The notes below the pieces were generated by a model. It was not told the DNA's origin. It ran no database searches and saw only the letters and a list, made by a program, of their open reading frames with translations. Both the position numbers and the translations under genes were made by a program. Below are positions 15,936 through 23,490 of a stretch of DNA of 64,000 nt, one piece after another (position 1 is the first letter of the stretch; every line of letters starts with the position of its first letter). The stretch is from Arcicella gelida. Its GTDB lineage: Bacteria > Bacteroidota > Bacteroidia > Cytophagales > Spirosomataceae. The stretch is from contig NZ_JAYGIL010000009.1 of NCBI RefSeq assembly GCF_034931025.1, positions 124,001-188,000 on the forward strand. The letters run 5' to 3'.

Positions 15936-16619
15936 TTATAGTTGAGTTGAATTCAAAGAAATGAATTCAGTTTTAATCAAATGTAATTGTTCAGAAATAT
16001 CGTAGATAGATTTATCAATACTCTCTGCACTGGTATGTAAGGTATTTGAAAGCCATTGGAGGTCTCCAATTTCTATCATATCTTTTTCTTTCGAAATATT
16101 CAAAATACTTAATATCTTGCTGTGTTCGTGTCTAAGTTCATGAGAAAGCTTGAAAGATACTTTTTCTATGTTATAAATTTGGTTAAATAGTTTCTGTCTA
16201 GTTTCTACTTGAGCAGTAATATCAAATGCTATTCCTAGTACAGTCAATGGAACTCCTGATTTTTCTCTTTCTAAAATAATAATACAGTTTTTAAACCACT
16301 TAAATGTTCCATTTTTGCATAAACATCTGTTAATATGAACAAAAAAGTCGGTATCAGAATTATAAGCTAGCTCTTTGTAGAATCTTTTAAGTCCTCCGAA
16401 ATCATCAGGATGAATAAGTTTTTTTAAACAATCTTTTTCAAGTGCATCAAACTCTTCGGTGGTATAACCAATCACTTTATGGTACTGCTCATTAGTAAAG
16501 AGATTTCTTCTTTGATGTATATCAAATAGATAGATTACCATCGGCATGTTATACAACACATGTTTCATTATTTTACTTTTAATGTTGGTATCTAGATTAA
16601 AGAACTTAGTGTTTTCCAT
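15936..16619 (-). CDS. PAS-domain protein with a DHp-like helix but no ATPase domain
   Basis: 227 residues. Residues about 20-135 form a PAS fold with a PAC end (YTTEEFDALEKDCLKKLIHPDDFGGL, WFKNCIIILERE...GIAFDITAQ). Residues about 140-215 hold FKLSHELRHEHSKIL, which looks like a histidine-kinase dimerisation (H-box) helix, then a second helix. There is no HATPase_c domain: the frame ends normally and downstream sequence shows none. It could be a stand-alone phosphotransfer partner or a sensor for another kinase. No signal peptide; probably cytoplasmic. Confidence 0.75.
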   Translation of the reverse strand: MENTKFFNLDTNIKSKIMKHVLYNMPMVIYLFDIHQRRNLFTNEQYHKVIGYTTEEFDALEKDCLKKLIHPDDFGGLKRFYKELAYNSDTDFFVHINRCLCKNGTFKWFKNCIIILEREKSGVPLTVLGIAFDITAQVETRQKLFNQIYNIEKVSFKLSHELRHEHSKILSILNISKEKDMIEIGDLQWLSNTLHTSAESIDKSIYDISEQLHLIKTEFISLNSTQL

Positions 16620-17263
16620 ATTAAAATATAGCTTGTTTAATGAAGGTTTGGATATATTAATAGCCTTACGAATGGCTTCAAATACGTTACCAATGAGGTT
16701 TTAAAACTTAATAATCAACAATTCAGAGTAGCCATTGGCTACTCTATAATTGTTAACGAGTTGGCGGGAATAAAAAAGAATATTTGGATGAAGTAAAATC
16801 TCCAAATTGTCAAAATGCGTAAATGTATTTATAGTTGCTTTGTGTTTCTGTAACTATACAGAAAGCTCTTTTTTTAGATTAATCCTATTTCAACAATCAT
16901 TTTCATGAATAGTTAGAAGGAATAAAAAGAAGAATTTGATCTACTTCTAAAAGTAAATAATTGGTAAAAAATAGGTTATACATTTTTGGTGTGTTATTGA
17001 TAATTAGAGAAGCGGCTAACATTTCTCTAATTAAGTTAAATAAAACGAAAAAACTTATAAAAAATATTGATACACTTTCCTTTACAGGCTTTACAATCAA
17101 TTAGATAGCAGTTAAGATAGAGCTTTAAATCAATGGTGTTAGTAAGTAAGGGGGTGTATTTTATGTAAATTGTTTATTATGCCTCTAAATTATATAAAAT
17201 AAATATAAATACAACGAATACGTTGTATAATTTTCTTGTTTTCTCCCATTCCTTTACTCATAA
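16620..17263. other. 644-bp AT-rich gap with two palindromes
   Basis: No convincing gene. It holds an interrupted palindrome at 16717-16754: AACAATT, AGAGTAGCC, loop ATT, GGCTACTCT, AATTGTT (16 paired bases). A second palindrome, TACAACG-AATA-CGTTGTA (17210-17227), lies 36 bases before the XRE regulator and could be its operator. Confidence 0.55.
17210..17227. promoter_or_regulatory. Candidate operator of the XRE regulator
   Basis: A 7-bp perfect dyad, TACAACG / CGTTGTA with AATA between, sits at the spacing and position usual for autoregulated XRE-type repressors. TATAAT overlaps its right edge (17225-17230). Confidence 0.4.
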
Positions 17264-17488
17264 ATGAAAAAAGAGGATTTTTTAAATAAACTTGGTGTTA
17301 GAATTAGGGAGATTAGAAAGGAAAAGTCAATCACCCAGACACAGCTTGCCCATTCAATTGGGAAAGACCAGCAATCTATCCAGCGGCTCGAGGCTGGTAA
17401 AATCAATCCAACATTATATTACCTTTTTGAAATATCTGAAGGCTTAGGAATTTCTTTAGAAAGAATCATCATAAATATGGATAAGTAA
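17264..17488 (+). CDS. XRE-family helix-turn-helix regulator
   Basis: 74 residues, essentially a single HTH_3 domain: RIREIRKEKSITQTQLAHSIGKDQQSIQRLEAGKINPTLYYLFEISEGLGISLERII. The SIGKDQQSIQRLEAGKINPT stretch is the recognition helix region. Similar small XRE proteins act as repressors of their own or neighbouring genes, or as antitoxins, but no toxin-like gene is next to it. It is flanked by long gene-poor gaps. A dyad at 17210-17227 may be its site. Confidence 0.88.
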   Translation: MKKEDFLNKLGVRIREIRKEKSITQTQLAHSIGKDQQSIQRLEAGKINPTLYYLFEISEGLGISLERIIINMDK

Positions 17489-17904
17489 TATCTTACAGAT
17501 AAGATTACACAACTTGCAAAGATTTCTAAAAAACTACAGCTTTAATTGATGATTATTTCAAACAAATATTTGAAAAAGGTATATAATCCAGATCCATTTT
17601 GATAAACAGTAGCCTAACTAACGGGACTTAGTCCCGTTTTTTATTTTAATTAAAAATAGTCACGACGTAAAATTGGATAAGATTAAAGAGGAATAAAACC
17701 TTGCAGAGAGTAAAAAGAGATGATATAAGAAATGGATATTAAATTCTGGAATAATGCTAACTGAAAAAGATTTACTATTTGATATAATCAACAATACTTC
17801 CGAAAATTTTGTGTGGAATATTTTTATAGTTTTAATTTTAAATTGTTTACTTAAATTTCACTAGGAATGGGTTTTAACCCGTTCCTAGTGTATAGAAGAT
17901 TACG
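17489..17904. other. Gene-poor gap with two strong hairpins
   Basis: Hairpin 1: AACGGGAC-TTA-GTCCCGTT (17620-17638) with T-run to 17642, a terminator on the plus strand. Hairpin 2: CACTAGGAATGGGTT (17859-17873) against AACCCGTTCCTAGTG (17876-17890), 15 bp with one G-T pair and a TT loop, ending 15 bases from the stop of the convergent glycosyltransferase. I see no reliable gene between them. Confidence 0.7.
17620..17642 (+). terminator. Intrinsic terminator (GGGAC hairpin)
   Basis: 8-bp perfect stem AACGGGAC/GTCCCGTT with a 3-nt loop and six Ts. It is 130 bases after the XRE gene. Confidence 0.75.
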
Positions 17905-18855
17905 CTACACCTTCTCCCGAATCTGATAATCTGTCGTTTTCTCTGAATTTCTGGTCATTAATTCACCAATAAATCCTGCTACAAATAATTGTACGCCGAT
18001 AATAATGGAAACCAAAGCCATAAAGAAAAGTGGATTGTCGGTTACGTTTCTGAATTTTATATGGTTGGCAATGGCGTAAATTTTATCACCAATTAAGTAA
18101 ATCGTAATAAAGCTTCCAATCAAGAAAAACAAAATACCAAAACCACCGAAAAGGTGCATCGGTCTTTTACCAAATTTTTGTACGAAAGTAATCGAAAGTA
18201 AATCTAAGAAACCGTACAAAAAGCGTTCAATACCAAACTTGGTTGTTCCATACTTTCTGGCTTGATGTTGTACTACTTTCTCGCCAATTTTATCGTAGCC
18301 GTTCCATTTTGCTTGCACAGGAATATAGCGGTGCATTTCGCCATAAAGTGTGATGGATTTTATGACTTCGTTTTTATAAGCTTTCAGTCCGCAGTTAAAA
18401 TCATTCAAATGCACGCCTGACATCGAGCGAGTTGCTGCATTGTATAATTTGGTAGGAATGGTTTTAGTTATTGGGTCGAAGCGTTTTTGTTTCCAGCCTG
18501 ATACCAAATCGTAATTATCTTCCGTAATCATACGGTATAATTCTGGAATTTCTTCTGGACTATCCTGCAAATCAGCGTCCATCGTAATGACTACTTTGCC
18601 TCTTGCTTCTTTGAAACCTACGTGCAGTGCCGCAGATTTTCCGTAATTTCTGCTAAAAGAAATACCTTTTACAAAAGTATTTTTGCTGGATAAATCCTTT
18701 ACCACTTGCCAAGAATTATCTCGGCTACCGTCGTTTACAAAGATTACTTCGTAGCTGTAATGATGCGTTTTCATTACTTTTTCTATCCAAGAGCAAAGTT
18801 CGGGCAATGATTCTTCTTCGTTGTAAAGGGGAATGATAACAGAAATATCTAACAT
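17905..18855 (-). CDS. GT2 polyprenyl-phosphate glycosyltransferase
   Basis: 316 residues. The GT2 core starts ISVIIPLYNEEESLPELCSWI, with VFVNDGSRDNSW and VITMDADLQDSPEEIPEL (DxD region) typical of DPM1/GtrB-like transferases. Two membrane helices close the protein (about residues 233-257 and 268-292). Such enzymes move a sugar from a nucleotide sugar to undecaprenyl phosphate for cell-envelope glycan synthesis. The sugar is not evident. It reads away from trmN6 upstream with a small GGGAT hairpin between them. Confidence 0.92.
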   Translation of the reverse strand: MLDISVIIPLYNEEESLPELCSWIEKVMKTHHYSYEVIFVNDGSRDNSWQVVKDLSSKNTFVKGISFSRNYGKSAALHVGFKEARGKVVITMDADLQDSPEEIPELYRMITEDNYDLVSGWKQKRFDPITKTIPTKLYNAATRSMSGVHLNDFNCGLKAYKNEVIKSITLYGEMHRYIPVQAKWNGYDKIGEKVVQHQARKYGTTKFGIERFLYGFLDLLSITFVQKFGKRPMHLFGGFGILFFLIGSFITIYLIGDKIYAIANHIKFRNVTDNPLFFMALVSIIIGVQLFVAGFIGELMTRNSEKTTDYQIREKV

Positions 18856-18872
18856 GTTGTGATGATATATTT

Positions 18873-18889
18873 ACGGGATGGAATCCCGT
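18873..18889. repeat. GGGAT/ATCCC hairpin
   Basis: ACGGGAT (18873-18879), loop GGA, ATCCCGT (18883-18889). Nearly the same as the terminator hairpin at 15861 but without a long T-run; REP-like. Confidence 0.6.
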
Positions 18890-18897
18890 TGTACGGC

Positions 18898-19617
18898 TTA
18901 AAAAATTAAATAATACTCTTTTAAAAGAGTTGAAAATTGTGCTGTATAGCTTTCGTCAAGATTTCGGATGATTAATTCTTCTTGAAGAAGCTCTTTTTCA
19001 GCAAACCCAAAGGTCGTAATAATTCTTAATATTTTCGAGCCATCTCGGTGTCTTATCAGTAATTTTTTGTTGGGATAAAGTCCTTTTTGCAAGGCTGAAT
19101 TTTCTAATTCTGTACTTTCATAAGCTGGAAGTAAAACTACAAAACGACCGTCGGTCGATAATAGTGCCATCACCGAAGCCAACAAGTCTTCAAACGAAAG
19201 TGTATCTGTGTGTAATGCCTTATTTCTATTTTCTTGAACTGATTTTAAATGATTCTGAAAAAAAGGCGGATTGCTGACGATTAAGTCGAATGATAAATCT
19301 TTATTGTTTTCGGCAAAATTCTGAATACTTTGATGAAAAATCGTGATTTGTTCTTTGAAAATACTGTTTCGAACATTTTCTGCCGCTTGTTGATAAGCCT
19401 TGTCGTCTAATTCAACGGCAGTGATTTTTGCCTCAGAACGTTGTGCCAACATAAGTGCTATCAGCCCAGTGCCAGTGCCGATGTCCAATACTTTTGTAGC
19501 ATTTTCAAGTGAAGTATAAGCTCCCAAAATACAAGCGTCGGTACTTACTTTCATCGCCGTTTGGTCTTGATGAATCATAAATTGCTTGAATTGAAAACCG
19601 TTTATACTTTTTGACAT
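18898..19617 (-). CDS. trmN6: tRNA1(Val) (adenine-37-N6)-methyltransferase
   Basis: 239 residues from the ATG at 19617 (MSKSINGFQFKQFMIHQD); a frame extension to 19653 is possible but unlikely. The SAM-binding VLDIGTGTGLIALMLAQR (about residues 36-53) and the N6-adenine methyltransferase motif NPPFF, with HTDTLSFEDLL after it, are those of TrmN6/YfiC, which methylates A37 of tRNA-Val. Cytoplasmic. Divergent from the alpha/beta hydrolase at 19731. Confidence 0.92.
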   Translation of the reverse strand: MSKSINGFQFKQFMIHQDQTAMKVSTDACILGAYTSLENATKVLDIGTGTGLIALMLAQRSEAKITAVELDDKAYQQAAENVRNSIFKEQITIFHQSIQNFAENNKDLSFDLIVSNPPFFQNHLKSVQENRNKALHTDTLSFEDLLASVMALLSTDGRFVVLLPAYESTELENSALQKGLYPNKKLLIRHRDGSKILRIITTFGFAEKELLQEELIIRNLDESYTAQFSTLLKEYYLIF

Positions 19618-19730
19618 TAGATTTTGTGGATAATTTGCATCTTTGAATAGCATTCAAAATTACGACAATTTATTTTTGAAATGTTGTAATGGCTTGTCAA
19701 GAATGCTTTATCACCCAAAAAACTAACACA

Positions 19731-20687
19731 ATGAAAACCACGCTGTTTATTTTCCTTTCTTTTTGCTCTTTGTTGAATCCGATTTTTGCCCAAATTCATG
19801 AAGAAAATGTAGTACTCAAACAAAGCAAAGGTGTTTTGGATGGCACTTTGTTAATGCCCAACAGTACTAAAAAAGTACCAGTTGTGTTAATCGTGGCAGG
19901 TTCGGGGCCGACAGACCGCAATGGAAACAGTTCATTGAATGTAACAGCAAAACCTTATCAACTTTTGGCAGAAGGTTTGGCAAATAATGGTATTGCTTCT
20001 TTGCGTTACGACAAAAGAGGCGTTGGTAAAAGTGCCTCTTCGATGATGAAAGAAAGTGATTTGACCTTTGAAACTTATATTCAAGACGTTCAGCAGTGGA
20101 TTGATACCTTGAAAAAGACAAATCGTTTTTCAAAAATTATCGTTTTGGGGCATTCCGAAGGTTCGTTGTTAAGTATGGTCGCTGTTCAAAAATCACCTGT
20201 GAATGGCTATATTTCTTTGGCTGGACCAGCTCGTGGCATTGATGAAATTACTATTGAACAAATGGCTCAACAACCTTTGCCAGATTCGGTGAAGAGTGAA
20301 GTAAAACGCAATTTTGATAAACTTAAAAAAGGTGAAACATTACCGAAATTGATGCAAAACATGGCGATTATTATGCTTTTCCGTCCAAGTATTCAACCTT
20401 ACATGATTTCTTGGTTGAAATATGTACCTGCTGAGGAAATCAAAAAAGTAAAAGCAAAAACACTTATTATTCAAGGAACTACAGATATTCAAGTGAATGA
20501 AAACGAAGGTAAACTGTTAGCTAAAGCACAACCAAAAGCAAAATTAATCTTAATTAATGGCATGAATCATGTGTTGAAAGATGCACCAATCGACAGAGCT
20601 GAAAATATCAAGACTTATACTAATCCTGATTTACCATTATCAAAAGGCATGATAGAGGCGGTTGTGAAATTTGTGGATAGATTGTAG
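19731..20687 (+). CDS. Secreted alpha/beta hydrolase
   Basis: 318 residues from the ATG at 19731, which gives a clear Sec signal peptide ending FAQ; the frame is open from 19689 but the extra 14 residues would bury the signal. The oxyanion region VAGSGPTDRNG, DKRGVGKS, the nucleophile GHSEGS (near residue 143) and GMNHVLKD with the His complete a serine-hydrolase triad. Esterase or thioesterase-like; the substrate is unknown. The stop codon begins the inverted repeat element that follows. Confidence 0.88.
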   Translation: MKTTLFIFLSFCSLLNPIFAQIHEENVVLKQSKGVLDGTLLMPNSTKKVPVVLIVAGSGPTDRNGNSSLNVTAKPYQLLAEGLANNGIASLRYDKRGVGKSASSMMKESDLTFETYIQDVQQWIDTLKKTNRFSKIIVLGHSEGSLLSMVAVQKSPVNGYISLAGPARGIDEITIEQMAQQPLPDSVKSEVKRNFDKLKKGETLPKLMQNMAIIMLFRPSIQPYMISWLKYVPAEEIKKVKAKTLIIQGTTDIQVNENEGKLLAKAQPKAKLILINGMNHVLKDAPIDRAENIKTYTNPDLPLSKGMIEAVVKFVDRL

Positions 20688-20784
20688 ATTTAAGCTATGA
20701 GCTGTGAGCTTTGAGTTTTTTTCTAAAAAAGTCTTGAATCTGACATCCGAAGGCTGAAAGCTCATAGCTCACAGCTAAAATCTA
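20685..20784. repeat. 100-bp inverted-repeat element built of heptads
   Basis: Left arm 20685-20715 and right arm 20754-20784 are reverse complements at 27 of 31 positions, with outer ends TAGATT and AATCTA. Each arm is made of 7-nt units of the AGCTATG/AGCTGTG kind. The middle contains a GACATCC-type heptad, as at 3240. The left arm includes the hydrolase stop codon, and the right arm ends 6 bases before the next ATG. Confidence 0.75.
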
Positions 20785-20790
20785 ATAAAA

Positions 20791-21900
20791 ATGAAACAAC
20801 GCTTACTTTCTTTAGATGTATTTCGTGGTATGACGGTCGCCATGATGATTTTAGTCAATAATCCTGGCGATTGGGGACATATTTACGCTCCACTCGAACA
20901 CGCCGAATGGAATGGTTGTACGCCAACCGACTTAGTTTTTCCCTTTTTTCTTTTTATCGTAGGCGTTTCGATTGCTTTCGCTTTTCAAGGAAAAGTAGCA
21001 GACCGTAAAACGATTTTAAAGATTATTGAGCGAAGTATCAAACTCTTTGCTTTAGGACTTTTCTTATCACTTTTTCCCAAATTTGATTTTTCCATCGTAA
21101 GAATTCCGGGCGTTTTGCAAAGAATTGCCATTGTTTTTTTAGTAAGTGCCATCGTTTTCTTGACGACAACCAAGCGTACACAACAAATCATTTTTGCTTC
21201 ATTACTTATTGGCTATTGGTTACTGATGACTTTTGTTCCTGTTCCAGATGCAGGAGCTGCCAATCTTGAACCTGAGCATAATTTGGGTGCATACTTGGAT
21301 AGATTAATTTTGGGCGTGCCACATTTATACAAAGCCGTAAAAGTTTGGGATCCAGAAGGAATACTAAGTACCATTCCAGCCATTGCAAATGGTTTAGCAG
21401 GAGTGTTGGTAGGAACGTGGTTGCAACGAGACGACAAAAGTATTACGGAAAGGTTGATGTACATTTATTTTTACGGAAGTATTGCTTTAGTATTAGCTTG
21501 GGTTTGGGATGCAGCAGGTTTCCCGATTAATAAATCTTTGTGGACGAGTTCTTATGCTCTTTGGACGATTGGCTTGGCGATGTTTTTCTTAGCAGGATTT
21601 TATTGGTTGGTAGATGTAAAAGGCTATAAATTTTGGACAAAACCCTTTGTCGTTTATGGCGTAAATGCCATTACAGTTTTCTTTTTGTCAGGCTTAATTC
21701 CAAGAATTATGAATATGATAAAAGTAGAAATGCCCGATGGCGAAAAAGTAAGCTCTATTACTTGGATGTATCAATCTTTTATAGTGCCATTCTTTAGCGA
21801 GCCAAAGAACGCTTCTTTGGCAGGAGCAATCACTTTTGTACTGATTTGGTTAGGAATTTTGTGGATAATGTACGAGAAGAAAATAATTGTAAAAGTATAA
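20791..21900 (+). CDS. DUF5009/HGSNAT-like membrane acyltransferase
   Basis: 369 residues with about ten membrane helices. The start RLLSLDVFRGMTVAMMILVNNPGDW and the following CTPTDLVFPFFLFIVGVSIAFAF are the signature of the heparan-alpha-glucosaminide N-acetyltransferase-like family (DUF5009, NagX). Members are thought to acetylate sugars such as glucosamine across the inner membrane using cytoplasmic acetyl-CoA. It fits glycan use by Bacteroidota, but no sugar-utilisation genes adjoin it here. Confidence 0.9.
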   Translation: MKQRLLSLDVFRGMTVAMMILVNNPGDWGHIYAPLEHAEWNGCTPTDLVFPFFLFIVGVSIAFAFQGKVADRKTILKIIERSIKLFALGLFLSLFPKFDFSIVRIPGVLQRIAIVFLVSAIVFLTTTKRTQQIIFASLLIGYWLLMTFVPVPDAGAANLEPEHNLGAYLDRLILGVPHLYKAVKVWDPEGILSTIPAIANGLAGVLVGTWLQRDDKSITERLMYIYFYGSIALVLAWVWDAAGFPINKSLWTSSYALWTIGLAMFFLAGFYWLVDVKGYKFWTKPFVVYGVNAITVFFLSGLIPRIMNMIKVEMPDGEKVSSITWMYQSFIVPFFSEPKNASLAGAITFVLIWLGILWIMYEKKIIVKV

Positions 21901-21989
21901 TAGAAGCGGCGGATGGGAAATGAATTCAGGCTTTGGATTACATTAATCAACTTTCCTAATTTCAGTACAAAAGTGTTTGATAATATCAG

Positions 21990-22032
21990 AAAAGGCGATT
22001 GAAAAAAGTTTAGCTTTCTTCAATCGCCTTTT
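21990..22032. terminator. Bidirectional terminator between convergent genes
   Basis: AAAAGGCGATTGAA (21990-22003) and TTCAATCGCCTTTT (22019-22032) pair perfectly over 14 bp, A-rich/T-rich on both sides. Confidence 0.88.
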
Positions 22033-22035
22033 AAA

Positions 22036-22338
22036 TTAAAGTACTACAACAGAGTTTTCATCGTAAGAAACACCGTTTGGAACAAATTTATCTGCTTCTT
22101 CATCATTCAACCAAATATCGTTATCAACTAAATAACGGAAAGCAAATTCTTTTCCAACTTCTAATTCAACAGATGCTTTGAAAGTACCATCTTTTTGTTT
22201 TTTCAAAGCTGTAGGATTCCATTCGTTAAAATCGCCTAATAAACTTACTTTTTTTGCACCATTTACTGTTTCAGCAGGAAGTGCAAAAGTTACTTTACAT
22301 ACTGGTTTACTTTTTGAATACTGTTTCGTTAAAGCCAT
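22036..22338 (-). CDS. Small glycogen-binding (CBM48/AMPK1-CBM) domain protein
   Basis: 100 residues. KVTFALPAETVNGAKKVSLLGDFNEWNP ... FRYLVDNDIWLNDEEADKFVPN is the isoamylase early-set/AMPK beta CBM fold, which binds alpha-glucans. It has no catalytic domain and no signal peptide. Stand-alone versions are common in Bacteroidota and may attach to glycogen or partner enzymes; none is adjacent. Confidence 0.88.
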   Translation of the reverse strand: MALTKQYSKSKPVCKVTFALPAETVNGAKKVSLLGDFNEWNPTALKKQKDGTFKASVELEVGKEFAFRYLVDNDIWLNDEEADKFVPNGVSYDENSVVVL

Positions 22339-22567
22339 AATCGTAATTGGGTTTTAAGATTAATATTTTTATTTTACAAATAATTCTAGTTAATGTTTTT
22401 GATTACTCTTTTAACCAAAGTTAACACAAATATTCAAAAAAATATTTTATAATATCCTAACAACCAAATGATTAAATTAAAATAAAATTGAAATAATTAT
22501 ATTTTAACAGTACTTTTTACTAAAATATATTTTATTTCATTATACTTAATAAGTATTTGCACTTAGT

Positions 22568-23404
22568 TTATTGGTCGAGTTGAAAAACGATTGGTAAAGT
22601 AAATTTTACTGATACATTTCTACCAGACTGTTTGCCAGGATTCCAGCGTGGCATTAACTTAATTACTCTTTGTGCTTCTTCGTCGCAACCAAAACCCAAA
22701 CCTTTCAAAATATCAATACTTGAAATATTTCCATCTTTGCCAACTACAAATTGTACATATACTTTTCCACCAATTCCAACTTCTGACGCATTGCGTGGAT
22801 AACGTAAGTTTTTTTGTAGAAATTTAGCCAAAGCTGCATTACCACCAGCAAATTCAGGCATTGTTTCAACTGATAGGAATGTTGTCTCTTCTTCAACTTT
22901 TACTTCAACTGGTGCAGAGCCTTCAGCTGTTTTAAATCTATCAGGGTCATCCACTGGAATTTCACCAAGTTCTCCTTCTTGGGTTACCGAGCTAATCTGA
23001 GCATCTGTATTGTTCAATACATCTTGGTCGGGTGGTAATTCAGTTGCTTTATCGTCCTCTACAATTTCTGGTTCGTTAAAAGCAATTGTTTTATGTACTT
23101 TAACTTCCTCTTGTGGTGGTGGAGGCGTTACTTCTGGTTCTACAGGTATATCTTTTGGTGGCTCTGGAATTTTATAGTCTTCTAAATTTATCGTTACTCC
23201 AATTTTATCCTCTTGCTTAATATTAGCCAAAATCATAGGTGTGCCAACTGCCAAGCAAAATAAACCAATGCCTCCTAATAAGGCGATTTTGATTACTCTT
23301 TGATAATCAGTCCGCAAAATATAAGCACCATAGGATTTGTTGCGGTTTTGGAAAACAATATCTTCTAAAGTATCGTCTTCGTGTACTATTGTTTGATTTT
23401 CCAT
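22568..23404 (-). CDS. Energy transducer TonB
   Basis: 278 residues. A short cytoplasmic N-terminus is followed by one membrane helix (about residues 37-58), a proline-rich spacer (PEPPKDIPVEPEVTPPPPQ) and a C-terminal TonB_C domain beginning near MPEFAGGNAALAKFLQKNLRYPR. The same C-terminal domain recurs in the M56 protein just upstream, so they are paralogues. TonB passes proton-motive energy from ExbBD to outer membrane receptors. A hairpin at 23453-23483 separates it from the M56 gene. Confidence 0.92.
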   Translation of the reverse strand: MENQTIVHEDDTLEDIVFQNRNKSYGAYILRTDYQRVIKIALLGGIGLFCLAVGTPMILANIKQEDKIGVTINLEDYKIPEPPKDIPVEPEVTPPPPQEEVKVHKTIAFNEPEIVEDDKATELPPDQDVLNNTDAQISSVTQEGELGEIPVDDPDRFKTAEGSAPVEVKVEEETTFLSVETMPEFAGGNAALAKFLQKNLRYPRNASEVGIGGKVYVQFVVGKDGNISSIDILKGLGFGCDEEAQRVIKLMPRWNPGKQSGRNVSVKFTLPIVFQLDQ

Positions 23405-23452
23405 GTTATTGATTGTTTAAATTGAAACTAATTCTTTAGTTGATTTGATTTT

Positions 23453-23483
23453 TTAAAAACCTCAATGTTACTTGAGGCTTTTT
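23453..23483 (-). terminator. Terminator after the M56-TonB gene
   Basis: CCTCAA (23460-23465) and TTGAGG (23472-23477) form a 6-bp hairpin; on the minus strand it is followed by five Ts. It may partly uncouple the tonB gene downstream. Confidence 0.6.
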
Positions 23484-23490
23484 ACAGTAT

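Noticed and set aside
16903..17100. A 65-residue hydrophobic frame on the minus strand
   Set aside because: AT-rich chance frame in a non-coding gap; odd composition and no promoter or neighbour support.
17754..17864. A 36-residue frame MLTEKDLLFDIINNTSENFV...
   Set aside because: No start signal, ends inside a strong hairpin, and no similarity that I recognise.
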